From Catenulispora pinistramenti (GTDB lineage Bacteria; Actinomycetota; Actinomycetes; Streptomycetales; Catenulisporaceae): a stretch of 64,000 bases of DNA. This document shows, piece after piece, positions 9,057 through 18,840 of the stretch. Both the position numbers and the translations under genes were made by a program. The notes beneath the pieces were generated by a model. It was not told the origin of the DNA, ran no database searches, and saw only the letters and a program-made list of their open reading frames with translations. The stretch's first letter is position 1. Each line of letters opens with the position of its first letter. Where the stretch lies: positions 1 through 64,000 of the forward strand of contig NZ_JAAFYZ010000012.1 of NCBI RefSeq assembly GCF_018274385.1, in the 5' to 3' direction.

Positions 9057-9551
9057 TCAGACCGCCTGGTGTACAGACGAGTCGAGAAGTCCTTTGAGTT
9101 TCGCCAACGCCCGCGCGGTGTCCGACTTCACAGTGTTGGCCTTCATCCCGAGTGCCTCGGCCGTCGCCTCGACGCTCATATCGTCCCAGAACCGCAGCGC
9201 CACGACCGCCCTTTGCCGCGGCGAGAGCTGCTTGAGCGCCGCCATCAGCGCCAGCCGGGTCTCGATCTCCGGTTCCTCGGTGCCGGAGTCGGGTATCTCG
9301 GCGATGGCGACCTCGTGGTTGCGGCGCTTGCGTGACTCGTCGATGTAGGTGCGCACCAGGACCTGGCGCGCGTAGGAGTCGACGGCCTCCACCGCGCGGA
9401 CCCGGGACCAGGCCACGAACAGCTTGGCGAGGGTCTGCTGCGTCAGGTCCTGTGCCTGGTGCCAGTCGCCGCACAGCAGATAGGCGGTTCGCCGCAGGGC
9501 ACCCTGGCGGGCGCTGACGAACTCACGGAAGTCGTCTGTTCCCGACCGCAT
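9057..9551 (-). CDS. ECF RNA polymerase sigma factor, SigE-like actinobacterial family
   Basis: A 164-residue extracytoplasmic-function sigma factor. Region 2 is recognisable (RRTAYLLCGDWHQAQDLTQQTLAKLFVAW, about residues 20-48), and region 4 ends with a helix-turn-helix (LSPRQRAVVALRFWDDMSVEATAEALGMKANTVKSDTARALAKL). This is the SigE-like family common in Streptomyces-related genomes, often with a small membrane protein downstream, as here. Start ATG 9551; the upstream sequence has no strong Shine-Dalgarno. A second member of the same family is encoded at 12368-12940. Confidence 0.92.
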   Translation of the reverse strand: MRSGTDDFREFVSARQGALRRTAYLLCGDWHQAQDLTQQTLAKLFVAWSRVRAVEAVDSYARQVLVRTYIDESRKRRNHEVAIAEIPDSGTEEPEIETRLALMAALKQLSPRQRAVVALRFWDDMSVEATAEALGMKANTVKSDTARALAKLKGLLDSSVHQAV

Positions 9552-9679
9552 CCTTAATCAGTGGCCTTCACAAATGTCGGCGGCGTGCTGGGACTGCTCA
9601 GTGCCTGGACTGCTCAGGTGGTGCTGCGTCGTGCCGGTGGCGCTGATCAGACAGAAGCGAGTGCTCGGCGGCGGGTCGG

Positions 9680-10585
9680 TCAGTTGCCCACGAGCGAGGC
9701 GGTCAGCAGGCCGAGCACCGCCGTGGCGGCGTCGGCCGCCGGGCCGGTGTCCGGACCGGTTTCCAAGTCGTAATACCCGGCGTCGTCCTTGGCATACCCG
9801 CGAGTGTAGGTGAGCACGACATACCGGCCGCGGCGCTGTGCCACGACGGCGATCGTGGTCCCGCTGCCGGTGTCCGTATAGACGAAGACACCCTGCGAGT
9901 TGTCCCAGGACGGCGCGACCTCGCCGATGCCGCCGCCGACGATCGGCTTCTTGTCAGCGGGCCCGCCGCAGTTCGCCGCGCTCGGGTCGATCGTCCCCAT
10001 GGCGTTCACGGCGGTCTGGGCGGCGTCCGCGCTCTGATAGGCGATCGCGGTGCTGACCACCCAGTGCGCGGGGTTGCCGTCGCCGGCCGGAGTGGAGTTC
10101 GAGCCGGACGGACTCGACGTCGAGGACGAGCCCTTGTGGCTGGAGCTGTGGCCGGTCGCGGGGGCCGAAGGCGTCGACGGTGCCGTCGGCGTCCCGGCCG
10201 CGCCGCCGGTCAGCTGGTCGGCCCGGAAGTAGCTGGTGACCGGCTGCAGCGTGGTCTGCTTGGTGTCGATGATGTTCTTCGTGCAGGCCCACGCCTGCTT
10301 GAGCAGCAGCTTCGACGGGTCGGCGCCGGTCCACGCCGACCAGCTGCTGTCGGTGGCGAACGAGCTGTCCAGCTCCTGCGAGGTGAGCTGCAGAGAGTTC
10401 AGGACCTGGACGTCGTTCTCGTTGGCATTGGCGTTGGCGTCCGCCTGGGACTGCGACGCCGCCGCGTTCGCCGCCGCGGACCCGCTTCCCGAGGAGGAAC
10501 CGGAGCACGCTGTCATCGAGACCGCGGCCATTATCGAGGCCGCGCCCGCGGCGGCGCAGCGCGAAAACCGCCGAGATATCCGCAT
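9680..10585 (-). CDS. Secreted lipoprotein of unknown function
   Basis: A 301-residue protein with a lipoprotein signal peptide (SMTAC, Cys at about residue 27), an Ala/Asn/Gln-rich linker (about 35-60), a conserved-looking domain containing WACTKNIIDTKQ, a Ser/Thr/Gly-rich insert (about 135-175), and a C-terminal beta-rich half with VVAQRRGRYVVLTYTRG. The general shape resembles extracellular sensor-type domains of actinobacterial lipoproteins, but I do not recognise a family. It lies 128 bases upstream of the sigma gene on the same strand. Confidence 0.75.
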   Translation of the reverse strand: MRISRRFSRCAAAGAASIMAAVSMTACSGSSSGSGSAAANAAASQSQADANANANENDVQVLNSLQLTSQELDSSFATDSSWSAWTGADPSKLLLKQAWACTKNIIDTKQTTLQPVTSYFRADQLTGGAAGTPTAPSTPSAPATGHSSSHKGSSSTSSPSGSNSTPAGDGNPAHWVVSTAIAYQSADAAQTAVNAMGTIDPSAANCGGPADKKPIVGGGIGEVAPSWDNSQGVFVYTDTGSGTTIAVVAQRRGRYVVLTYTRGYAKDDAGYYDLETGPDTGPAADAATAVLGLLTASLVGN

Positions 10586-10610
10586 GTCCGCGGTGCCTCC
10601 CCAGACGAGT

Positions 10611-10634
10611 ACTGATGTTCCAACTGATGTTCCA
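10611..10634. repeat. Two-copy 12-bp direct repeat upstream of the lipoprotein gene
   Basis: ACTGATGTTCCA is present twice head to tail, 26 bases upstream of the lipoprotein start at 10585. It could be an activator site or chance. Confidence 0.6.
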
Positions 10635-10699
10635 GCTGCTCAAGTTCTCGGCACTCTACACTGCGGACTTTTCCCTTGAAGAGACGTTCCAGGGCAGGT

Positions 10700-12325
<1,626 letters not shown>

Positions 12326-12348
12326 CGCTGGCCTCCAGAGGGATTGAG

Positions 12349-12364
12349 GTTACCGGGCGGTACC
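12349..12364. promoter_or_regulatory. Candidate operator TACC-N4-GGTA upstream of fadD-like gene
   Basis: GTTACCGGGCGGTACC centres on an inverted repeat TACC (12351-12354) / GGTA (12359-12362), with an additional outer G-C pair. It matches in arm sequence and spacing the site at 39240-39255. The form is typical of TetR-family operators, but no regulator gene is adjacent. Confidence 0.45.
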
Positions 12365-12367
12365 CCG

Positions 12368-12940
12368 TCAGTCTGCATCGACCTTGGCGGATTTCGGAAG
12401 AGGTTCTCCGGCAGGCGGGCGAAGCGGGGCCGGGATGGCGACCCGGGCGTCGCGCAACGCCCCGTCTGTTCGGAGCTTGGCAAGGGCGCGTGAAGCCGTT
12501 GACTTCACGGTGCCGACTGAGATCCCCATTACCGCGGCCGTCTCGGCTTCCGACAGATCCTCGTAATAGCGCAGCACCACCACCGCGCGCTGGCGGCGCG
12601 GCAGCTGGGCGAGCGAATTCCAGACCGTGGAGCGCAGTTCGATCTCCGCCGGGCCGGTGTCCTCCCAGACCTGCTCGGGGAGCTGGTCGGTGGGGTATTC
12701 CTCGACCCGGCGCTTGCGCCACCAGGAGGTCTGGGTGTTCACCAGAACGCGGCGGACGTATCCGTCGAGCGCGCCTTTGTCCTGGATGCGGTTCCACGAC
12801 AGGTAGGTCTTGGCCAGCGCGGTCTGCAGCAGATCCTCGGCGTCGGCGCGGTTCCCGGTCAGGAGATAGGCGATCCGCAGCAGGGCCCCGGAGCGTTCCG
12901 TGACATAGCGAGAGAACTCCTGGTCTCTGTCCGCCGTCAC
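12368..12940 (-). CDS. ECF RNA polymerase sigma factor, SigE-like family (second copy)
   Basis: A 190-residue ECF sigma factor. Region 2 reads RIAYLLTGNRADAEDLLQTALAKTYLSWNRI, and region 4 contains LPRRQRAVVVLRYYEDLSEAETAAVMGISVGTVKSTASRALAKL. A Pro-rich C-terminal tail of about 35 residues follows the helix-turn-helix and is not usual. No anti-sigma gene adjoins it; the fadD-like gene follows on the same strand 42 bases downstream. Start at ATG 12940. Confidence 0.92.
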   Translation of the reverse strand: MTADRDQEFSRYVTERSGALLRIAYLLTGNRADAEDLLQTALAKTYLSWNRIQDKGALDGYVRRVLVNTQTSWWRKRRVEEYPTDQLPEQVWEDTGPAEIELRSTVWNSLAQLPRRQRAVVVLRYYEDLSEAETAAVMGISVGTVKSTASRALAKLRTDGALRDARVAIPAPLRPPAGEPLPKSAKVDAD

Positions 12941-13254
12941 GCCCCAACGTTATGCCGAGGAGACGCCGGGATGACAATCGAGGGTTGTCCCGACCGGTGT
13001 GGATCTGGAAGTTGTGGGCAGCACACAGAAATCACGGCTTGTTCTTAGTAGATGCCCTACCGCTGGGCTCCAGTATTGAGTACCGTTTGCGCAACGATCC
13101 CACCACATCAGTGGACATTGATCACGTACAGCACAGCGGACACAGCGGCATCAAGGGCCGCCTCATTTCCGAGCTTTTCGAGCCGAGGCGGGCGATACAG
13201 GGTGAATAAGAGCAGGGTTCCGGATTCGCACTCCGGAGAACGGTCAGGCAGCCG
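12941..13254. other. Divergent intergenic region
   Basis: 314 bases between two divergent starts (sigma factor left, low-complexity protein right). A reading frame for 85 residues runs through it but lacks a ribosome site and codon bias. No clear promoter hexamers were found. Confidence 0.5.
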
Positions 13255-15000
13255 ATGAGCGTCGCGTACGGCGAGCAGCAGAGGAACAGCTCGGCTCTTG
13301 GCGCGGCCGGGGCCGGTGGACCGCGGGAGCTGGAGCGCCAGTACCACGTCGTGCTGCAGGACTCCCTGGGCGTCCCGGCTCTCGGCTTCCGCGAAGGCAC
13401 CTGGTTCCGCCTGACCGTGACCGGTCCGCAGCCGCTGCAACTGCGCGGTGCGATCCGGACCTGCCCGCACGCCGCCGGGTCGATCGTGCAGATCGCCTGC
13501 TGGTGGATGCGGGAGAACCCGATGCAGCCGCGGTCCCTGGACCTGGCCACCGAGCTGGCGCTGACGGTCGGCGAACTGGTGCGGGTGTGCCCGGCCGACG
13601 GCCTCGGGACCACCTCGATGGACCTGCTGCCGATGGCGATGGCCGCGGTGGCGCAGAGCGGTCCGCCGGTGCCCTCGGCCCCGGCGCTGCCGAGCGGATC
13701 GAGCGGGTACTCGGCGTCCGGTTCGGGATTCGGGTCCACGCCGGCACTGGGTTCGTCCTCGTCCTCGTCGGCGTCGAGCGACGCCTTCGGCACCAGCCCG
13801 GCGTTCGGCTCGCAGAGCGCGCTCAGCAGCTCCGGGTCCTACAGCACCGGCAGCGAGAACCTGTACGGCAGCGGATCGAGCGCGGCGTCCGGCTACGGCT
13901 CGACGAGCGGGTACGGCCAGACGGCCGGCGGCTACGGCTCGACCAGTGGCTACGATTCCGCGAACGGTTCGAGCGCCACGTCCACCGGCAGTTACAGCAC
14001 GCCCAGCACCTACGGCTCCTCGTCGACTGATGCCTACGGCTCTTCGACCAGCGCGTACAGCTCCGGCACGACCGGCTATGACACGACCGGCTATGGCACG
14101 ACCGGCTACGGCTCGTCCACGAGTTCGCCGACCGGCTACGACTCCACTTCGAGTTCGGCGGGCGGCTACGGCTCCGGTACGTACGCGACTGTTTCGGATC
14201 CGTTGAGCCAGCCTTCTTACGCGACGTCCGCGGACCCGCTGGGTCAGAGTTCGTACTCGTCCGCGGACCCGCTGGGTCAGACCTCGTATTCGGAGCCCAA
14301 TCCTTACGCCAACTCCCCGGACCCACTGGGACAGGGCTCTTACTCGACCGGCTCCTACGCCGCCGGCAGCGCCTACGACGCGGCTCAGACCTCGTACTTG
14401 CCCGCCGCGACCGGCGCGAGCCCGGCCGACAGCGGGTGGTTCGAGTCCGCGGACGGGACCGGGACCGGCGGGTTCCCCGCGGTGCCGCCCGCCCCGGTCA
14501 TGGGCCGTCCGGCGCCGAGCGCGCCGCGGCCCGCGCCGCCCGCTCCGGTCTCGGGTCAGAAGCCTTACTCGGGTGCCGGTTCCGGCTCGGGTTCGGCACG
14601 CGGCTACAACGGCGGTGCGACACAGCAGGCCGCGTTGCCGCCGGCCAACCGCGGCCGCGAGGGCAATCCCCGGGAGAAGCCGGGCGGCGCCGACTGGGAG
14701 CCGCGTGCCGCGGCACCGCGTCGGCCCGCCGCCGGCACCTCGCACCAGCCGCGCCCGCAGCAGCAGGCGGCCGCTCCGCGCCCGGTTCCGGGCGGCGCCG
14801 GCGGTGGCCAACAGCAGCAGCCGCGTCCCCGTCCCCAGCAGCCCCGCGACGGCTACGGCCGGCCCGCCGAGCCGCAGGATCCGGGCCGCTCCAGCGACCG
14901 CAACGGCGTCCCGCCGCGTCGCCCCGCTCCCAACGCGCAGCCGCGCGGGACGATGGGGCGCCGGCCTGCGAGCCGGCCCGGTCGGCCCTCGGAGCGGTAA
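13255..15000 (+). CDS. Protein with folded N-domain, Gly/Ser/Tyr prion-like tract and Arg-rich tail
   Basis: A 581-residue protein with three parts. Residues about 1-135 look folded (LERQYHVVLQDSLGVPALG, a Cys-His region, and WWMRENPMQPRSLDLATELA) but match no family I know. Residues about 140-400 are low complexity, dominated by Ser, Gly, Thr and Tyr, with repeated GYGS/GYDS/SYST units and about 27 regularly spaced tyrosines. Four DPLxQxSY-like repeats lie near residues 320-365. The last 180 residues are Pro/Arg/Gln-rich with many isolated arginines. No signal peptide or membrane segment is seen, so it is probably cytosolic. The Tyr-Gly-Ser then Arg order recalls condensate-forming RNA-binding proteins. 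Start ATG 13255 has only a weak ribosome site. Confidence 0.85.
   Translation: MSVAYGEQQRNSSALGAAGAGGPRELERQYHVVLQDSLGVPALGFREGTWFRLTVTGPQPLQLRGAIRTCPHAAGSIVQIACWWMRENPMQPRSLDLATELALTVGELVRVCPADGLGTTSMDLLPMAMAAVAQSGPPVPSAPALPSGSSGYSASGSGFGSTPALGSSSSSSASSDAFGTSPAFGSQSALSSSGSYSTGSENLYGSGSSAASGYGSTSGYGQTAGGYGSTSGYDSANGSSATSTGSYSTPSTYGSSSTDAYGSSTSAYSSGTTGYDTTGYGTTGYGSSTSSPTGYDSTSSSAGGYGSGTYATVSDPLSQPSYATSADPLGQSSYSSADPLGQTSYSEPNPYANSPDPLGQGSYSTGSYAAGSAYDAAQTSYLPAATGASPADSGWFESADGTGTGGFPAVPPAPVMGRPAPSAPRPAPPAPVSGQKPYSGAGSGSGSARGYNGGATQQAALPPANRGREGNPREKPGGADWEPRAAAPRRPAAGTSHQPRPQQQAAAPRPVPGGAGGGQQQQPRPRPQQPRDGYGRPAEPQDPGRSSDRNGVPPRRPAPNAQPRGTMGRRPASRPGRPSER
14197..14345 (+). repeat. Coding tandem repeats DPLxQxSY
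   Basis: Within the low-complexity gene, the codons for a Ser-x-Asp-Pro-Leu-Gly-Gln unit recur four times at irregular spacing (SDPLSQPSY, ADPLGQSSY, ADPLGQTSY, PDPLGQGSY). Two copies share long identical DNA, indicating recent duplication. Confidence 0.75.
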
Positions 15001-15122
15001 GCACGATCATCTGACGTCCAGCGGGCCGCCGAACCGAACGGCAGCCCGTCGGCGGCGGCCCGGCGCAGACCCGGCGCTGGTCCAGCGCCGATCCAATGCC
15101 GCGTCCGACCCCGCGTCCGGGG

Positions 15123-16238
15123 TCAGCCCAATGCCGCGACCGGCGCGTCCAGCACGTTCAGGTCGATGTTCAGCCGCTTCCCGCCGTAGGTCTCGTTGTG
15201 GCCGCCCTGGTACTGCTTGATCCGGCGCGGCCCGGGCCAGTACTTGTCGTTGAGCGTCGGGTCGCCGAACAACCGCGGCACCTTGTCCCAGTGCGCGTAC
15301 CACGCCACGTCCGCGCGATAGGCCGCCCCGCTGTCGTACACCAGCGCCATGTCCGCGATCGCCCCCTGGGAACTGCTGTAGATCCCTGAGACGAACCCGC
15401 GGGCGTGCAACTGGTCGGTCCACGCGCTCAGGAACGCCTGGACGTCCTGGGTGCAGCCGGCGTCGTTGCGCGGGTAGTACTCCATGTCGAAGTAGATCGG
15501 GCTGCCCGGGGCGATGCCGAAGTGGGCCGCGCGGTTCGCCGCGTCGTTCGCCGCCTCCTGCCCCTGCGTCCAGCGCCGGCTGCGGGCGATCAGCGCCGGG
15601 TGGCCGCCGCCGGGGTCCTTCCAGCACGGCGCCTGCAGGCCGACGTAGATCGGGAAGAACTTCCAGCCCTGTTTCGCCACCGTCTGGAGCCAGCTCGGAG
15701 TGAGGTTGCCGTCCGGGCAGGCGCGGTCGATGCCGCCGATGTAGATGCCGACCGCGTGGTACGGCGAGGCGCCGGCCCAGGCCTTCATGGCGTCCGTGGA
15801 CGGGGCCGCGCAGGTGTCGAAGCCCAGCCCGTCGTACATCGCGGCGGCCTTGATCGCCCGGTCGGGGATGCGGGAGCGGGTCCGGGGCGCGGTCTCGGGC
15901 TGCTCGTCGGCGTAGTCGGCGGGGCTCTTGTAGCTCCGGGTCCGGGTCACCTTGCCGTCCGAGGCGATCCGCACGGTGTCCGTGCGGCCGACGGCGGCGG
16001 CCGGGCAGTTCTGGTCCGACCCCGGATCGCCGAGGTACACCGCGTGCCGGTCATACCGGATACAGGTATGCGGCTCGGCCGCCAGATCGTGGACCGGCCA
16101 GCTCACCGGGACCTCGACCGTGCTCCCCGCGAAGCTCACCGTCTTGACCCCGGACAGCGGCCCGACCGCGGCGTAGGCCGCATCACCGCAGCTCAGGGTC
16201 AGGACGGCGGTCAGGGCGGCGAGACGGAACAGACGCAT
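15123..16238 (-). CDS. Secreted DUF1906 (Rv2525c-like glycoside-hydrolase-like) protein
   Basis: A 371-residue exported protein with a Sec signal peptide ending AYA. After an N-terminal beta-rich domain of about 115 residues comes a DUF1906 TIM-barrel: GLGFDTCAAPSTDAMKAW, YHAVGIYIGG, GWKFFPIYVG, and GSPIYFDMEYY with the acidic residues expected of this glycoside-hydrolase-like fold. The family occurs in actinobacterial exported proteins such as Rv2525c and is thought to act on peptidoglycan or other wall glycans. The same domain opens the protein at 26309-28204. ATG 16238 is chosen over an upstream start, because the signal peptide then begins correctly. Confidence 0.85.
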   Translation of the reverse strand: MRLFRLAALTAVLTLSCGDAAYAAVGPLSGVKTVSFAGSTVEVPVSWPVHDLAAEPHTCIRYDRHAVYLGDPGSDQNCPAAAVGRTDTVRIASDGKVTRTRSYKSPADYADEQPETAPRTRSRIPDRAIKAAAMYDGLGFDTCAAPSTDAMKAWAGASPYHAVGIYIGGIDRACPDGNLTPSWLQTVAKQGWKFFPIYVGLQAPCWKDPGGGHPALIARSRRWTQGQEAANDAANRAAHFGIAPGSPIYFDMEYYPRNDAGCTQDVQAFLSAWTDQLHARGFVSGIYSSSQGAIADMALVYDSGAAYRADVAWYAHWDKVPRLFGDPTLNDKYWPGPRRIKQYQGGHNETYGGKRLNIDLNVLDAPVAALG

Positions 16239-16328
16239 GACGACCCGCCTACCCGCTGTTACGCAAACGATCACCCAAGGCGACCCCGGCGGCCCAATCG
16301 TCGGATCAGCTGACCGGCCGCTGGCGAA

Positions 16329-16345
16329 ATACCCCTAGGGGGTAT
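16329..16345. promoter_or_regulatory. CsoR-type copper operator with overlapping -10 element
   Basis: ATACCCCTAGGGGGTAT is a near-perfect palindrome of the class bound by CsoR copper repressors. A TATAGT sequence (16343-16348) overlaps its right arm and would serve as the -10 element of the copA promoter, so repressor binding would block polymerase. The copA start follows 50 bases downstream. No csoR gene is in the window. Confidence 0.85.
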
Positions 16346-16396
16346 AGTGTTACCGACGATGAGAGACTGAAGCCCGTCTGTGAAGCGGAGGCAGCG

Positions 16397-18688
16397 ATGG
16401 CGGAGACCACCTTGGAGGTGCCGGCCGAGTCCGGCCCCCTCAACGATGTCGAGTTGGCCATCGGCGGCATGACCTGCGCGTCCTGCGCCTCACGGATCGA
16501 ACGCAAGTTGAACAAGCTGGACGGCGTCAGCGCTACCGTGAACTACGCCACCGAGAAGGCCAAGGTCAGCTTCCCGGCCGACTACCAGCCCGCGGACCTG
16601 GTCGCCGTGGTCGAGGCGGCCGGCTACACCGCCGCGCTGCCCGAGCCGCCGGCGCCCGCCGGGCCGGTCGCCGAGGACGGCGAGCCCGCCAAGAGCGTCG
16701 CCGAGCTGCAGGACGAGCGCCGGGCCGACGCGCTGCGGCAGCGCCTGACCACCGCGGTCGTGTTGTCCGTGCCGGTGGTGCTGATGGCGATGATCCCGGC
16801 CCTGCAGTTCCGGAACTGGCAGTGGGCCTCGCTGACGCTGTCCGCCCCGGTGGTCACCTACGCCGCCTGGCCGTTCCACAAGGCCGCGTGGACCAATCTG
16901 CGGCACCGCGCGGCGACCATGGACACCCTGGTGTCGGTCGGCGTCTCAGCGGCCTTCCTCTGGTCGCTGTGGGCACTGTTCTTCGGCGACGCCGGGATGC
17001 CGGGGATGAAGCACGGCTTCGACTTCGCCGTCTCCCGCACCGACGGCTCCGGGTCGATCTACCTGGAGGCGGCCTCGGGCGTGACCGCGTTCATCCTGGC
17101 CGGGCGGTACTTCGAGCACAAGGCGAAGCGGCGCTCCGGCGCGGCTCTGCGGGCCCTGATGACGCTGGGCGCGAAGGACGTCGCGGTGCTGCGCGACGGC
17201 GTCGAGGTGCGGATCCCGATCGGCGGCCTGGCCGTCGGGGACCGGTTCGTGGTGCGGCCCGCGGAGTTGGTGGCCACCGACGGGGTGGTCGAGGAGGGCC
17301 GCTCGGCGGTCGACGCCTCGATGCTCACCGGTGAGTCGGTCCCGGTGGACGTCGCCCCCGGTGACGCCGTCACCGGCGCGACCGTGAACACCGCCGGCCG
17401 GCTGGTGGTGCGGGCCACCCGGGTCGGCGCCGACACCCAGCTGTCCCGGATGGCCAAGCTGGTCGAGGAGGCGCAGAACGGCAAGGCCGCGGCCCAGCGG
17501 CTGGCGGACAAGATCTCCGCGGTCTTCGTCCCGACGGTCATCCTGCTGTCCCTGGCCACCCTCGCCTTCTGGCTGCTGCTCGGTTCCGGCGGCGTCGCGA
17601 CCGCGTTCGCCGCCGCGGTCAGCGTCCTGATCATCGCCTGCCCCTGCGCCCTGGGCCTGGCCACCCCGACCGCGCTGATGGTCGGCACCGGCCGCGGTGC
17701 GCAGCTCGGCGTCCTGATCAAGGGCCCGGAGGTGCTGGAGAACACCCGCAAGGTGGACACCATCGTGCTGGACAAGACCGGCACCGTCACCACCGGCGCC
17801 ATGGCGCTGGTCGGCGTGGCGGTCGCCGAGGGCGAGTCCGAGTCCGAGGCGCTGCGGCTGGCCGGGGCGCTGGAGCACGCCAGCGAGCACCCGATCGCCA
17901 AGGCGGTCGCGGCCGCCGCGGCCGAGCGGACCGGCGCGCTGCCCGAGGTCGAGGGCTTCGAGAACGTCGAGGGCCTGGGCGTGCAGGGCGTGGTGGACGG
18001 GCACGCGGTGGTCGTCGGCCGGGAGAAGCTGCTCGCCGAGTGGGCCCAGCACCTGTCCCCGGAACTGGCCGCGGCCAAGGCCGAGGCCGAGGCGGCGGGG
18101 GGCACCGCGATCGCGGTCGGCTGGGACGGCCGGGCCCGCGCGGTGCTGTCGGTGGCCGACGCGGTGAAGCCGACCAGCGCCGAGGCGATCCGCGAGCTGC
18201 GGGCCCTGGGCCTGACCCCGGTCCTGCTCACCGGCGACAACGAGACCGTGGCCCGCGCGGTGGCCGCCGAGGTCGGCATCGACGAGGTGCTGGCCGAGGT
18301 CCTGCCGGTGGGCAAGGTCGAGGCCGTCAAGCGCCTCCAGGCCGCCGGCCGGGTGGTGGCCATGGTCGGCGACGGCGTCAACGACGCGGCCGCCCTGGCC
18401 CAGGCCGACCTGGGCCTGGCCCTGGGCACCGGCACCGACGCCGCGATCGAGGCCGGCGACCTGACCCTGGTCGGCGGCGACCTGCGCACCGCCGCCACCG
18501 CGATCCGCCTGTCCCGCCGCACCCTGCGCACCATCAAGGGCAACCTGTTCTGGGCCTTCGGCTACAACGTCGCGGCCCTGCCCCTGGCCGCCGCCGGCCT
18601 GCTGAACCCGATGATCGCCGGGGCCGCGATGGCCTTCTCGTCGGTCTTCGTGGTGAGCAACAGCCTGCGCCTGCGACGGTTCCACTAG
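16397..18688 (+). CDS. copA: Copper-exporting P1B-type ATPase (CopA)
   Basis: A 763-residue P1B ATPase. One N-terminal heavy-metal-associated domain carries GMTCASC (Cys27 and Cys30). The membrane CPC motif is in [13 protein letters not shown], the phosphorylation site is DKTGT, the A-domain has LTGESVPV, and the hinge has [12 protein letters not shown]. Cu(I) specificity fits the GMTCxxC and CPC motifs and the CsoR-type operator upstream. It exports copper from the cytosol. Start ATG 16397 has GGAGG at 16387-16391. No copper chaperone (copZ) adjoins, and a perfect terminator hairpin follows 38 bases after the stop. Confidence 0.95.
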   Translation: MAETTLEVPAESGPLNDVELAIGGMTCASCASRIERKLNKLDGVSATVNYATEKAKVSFPADYQPADLVAVVEAAGYTAALPEPPAPAGPVAEDGEPAKSVAELQDERRADALRQRLTTAVVLSVPVVLMAMIPALQFRNWQWASLTLSAPVVTYAAWPFHKAAWTNLRHRAATMDTLVSVGVSAAFLWSLWALFFGDAGMPGMKHGFDFAVSRTDGSGSIYLEAASGVTAFILAGRYFEHKAKRRSGAALRALMTLGAKDVAVLRDGVEVRIPIGGLAVGDRFVVRPAELVATDGVVEEGRSAVDASMLTGESVPVDVAPGDAVTGATVNTAGRLVVRATRVGADTQLSRMAKLVEEAQNGKAAAQRLADKISAVFVPTVILLSLATLAFWLLLGSGGVATAFAAAVSVLIIACPCALGLATPTALMVGTGRGAQLGVLIKGPEVLENTRKVDTIVLDKTGTVTTGAMALVGVAVAEGESESEALRLAGALEHASEHPIAKAVAAAAAERTGALPEVEGFENVEGLGVQGVVDGHAVVVGREKLLAEWAQHLSPELAAAKAEAEAAGGTAIAVGWDGRARAVLSVADAVKPTSAEAIRELRALGLTPVLLTGDNETVARAVAAEVGIDEVLAEVLPVGKVEAVKRLQAAGRVVAMVGDGVNDAAALAQADLGLALGTGTDAAIEAGDLTLVGGDLRTAATAIRLSRRTLRTIKGNLFWAFGYNVAALPLAAAGLLNPMIAGAAMAFSSVFVVSNSLRLRRFH

Positions 18689-18725
18689 CGGTTCGCCGGT
18701 AGCCGGGCCGTAGCCGGACATGCGG

Positions 18726-18760
18726 AAGCCCCGCAGACCCCCCTGGTGTCTGCGGGGCTT
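18726..18760 (+). terminator. Intrinsic terminator hairpin after copA
   Basis: A perfect 13-bp stem (AAGCCCCGCAGAC / GTCTGCGGGGCTT) with a 9-base loop. No U-tract follows, common in high-GC actinobacteria. It may serve both convergent genes. Confidence 0.8.
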
Positions 18761-18840
18761 CGCTGTGTGCGGTGTAGCTGTGTTTCGCTGTGCTGTTCGT
18801 GCGGTGTCTATTCGTGCGGTGTCTGGCCGAGCGGTGCTGA

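Noticed and set aside
12952-13209. 85-residue plus-strand reading frame between divergent genes
   Set aside because: No ribosome site, unbiased third positions, and it occupies the expected promoter region.
13108-14811. 567-residue Arg/Gly-rich minus-strand frame opposite the Gly/Ser/Tyr protein
   Set aside because: A shadow of the low-complexity gene; the plus frame has better start and composition, although the repeats make both strands look open.
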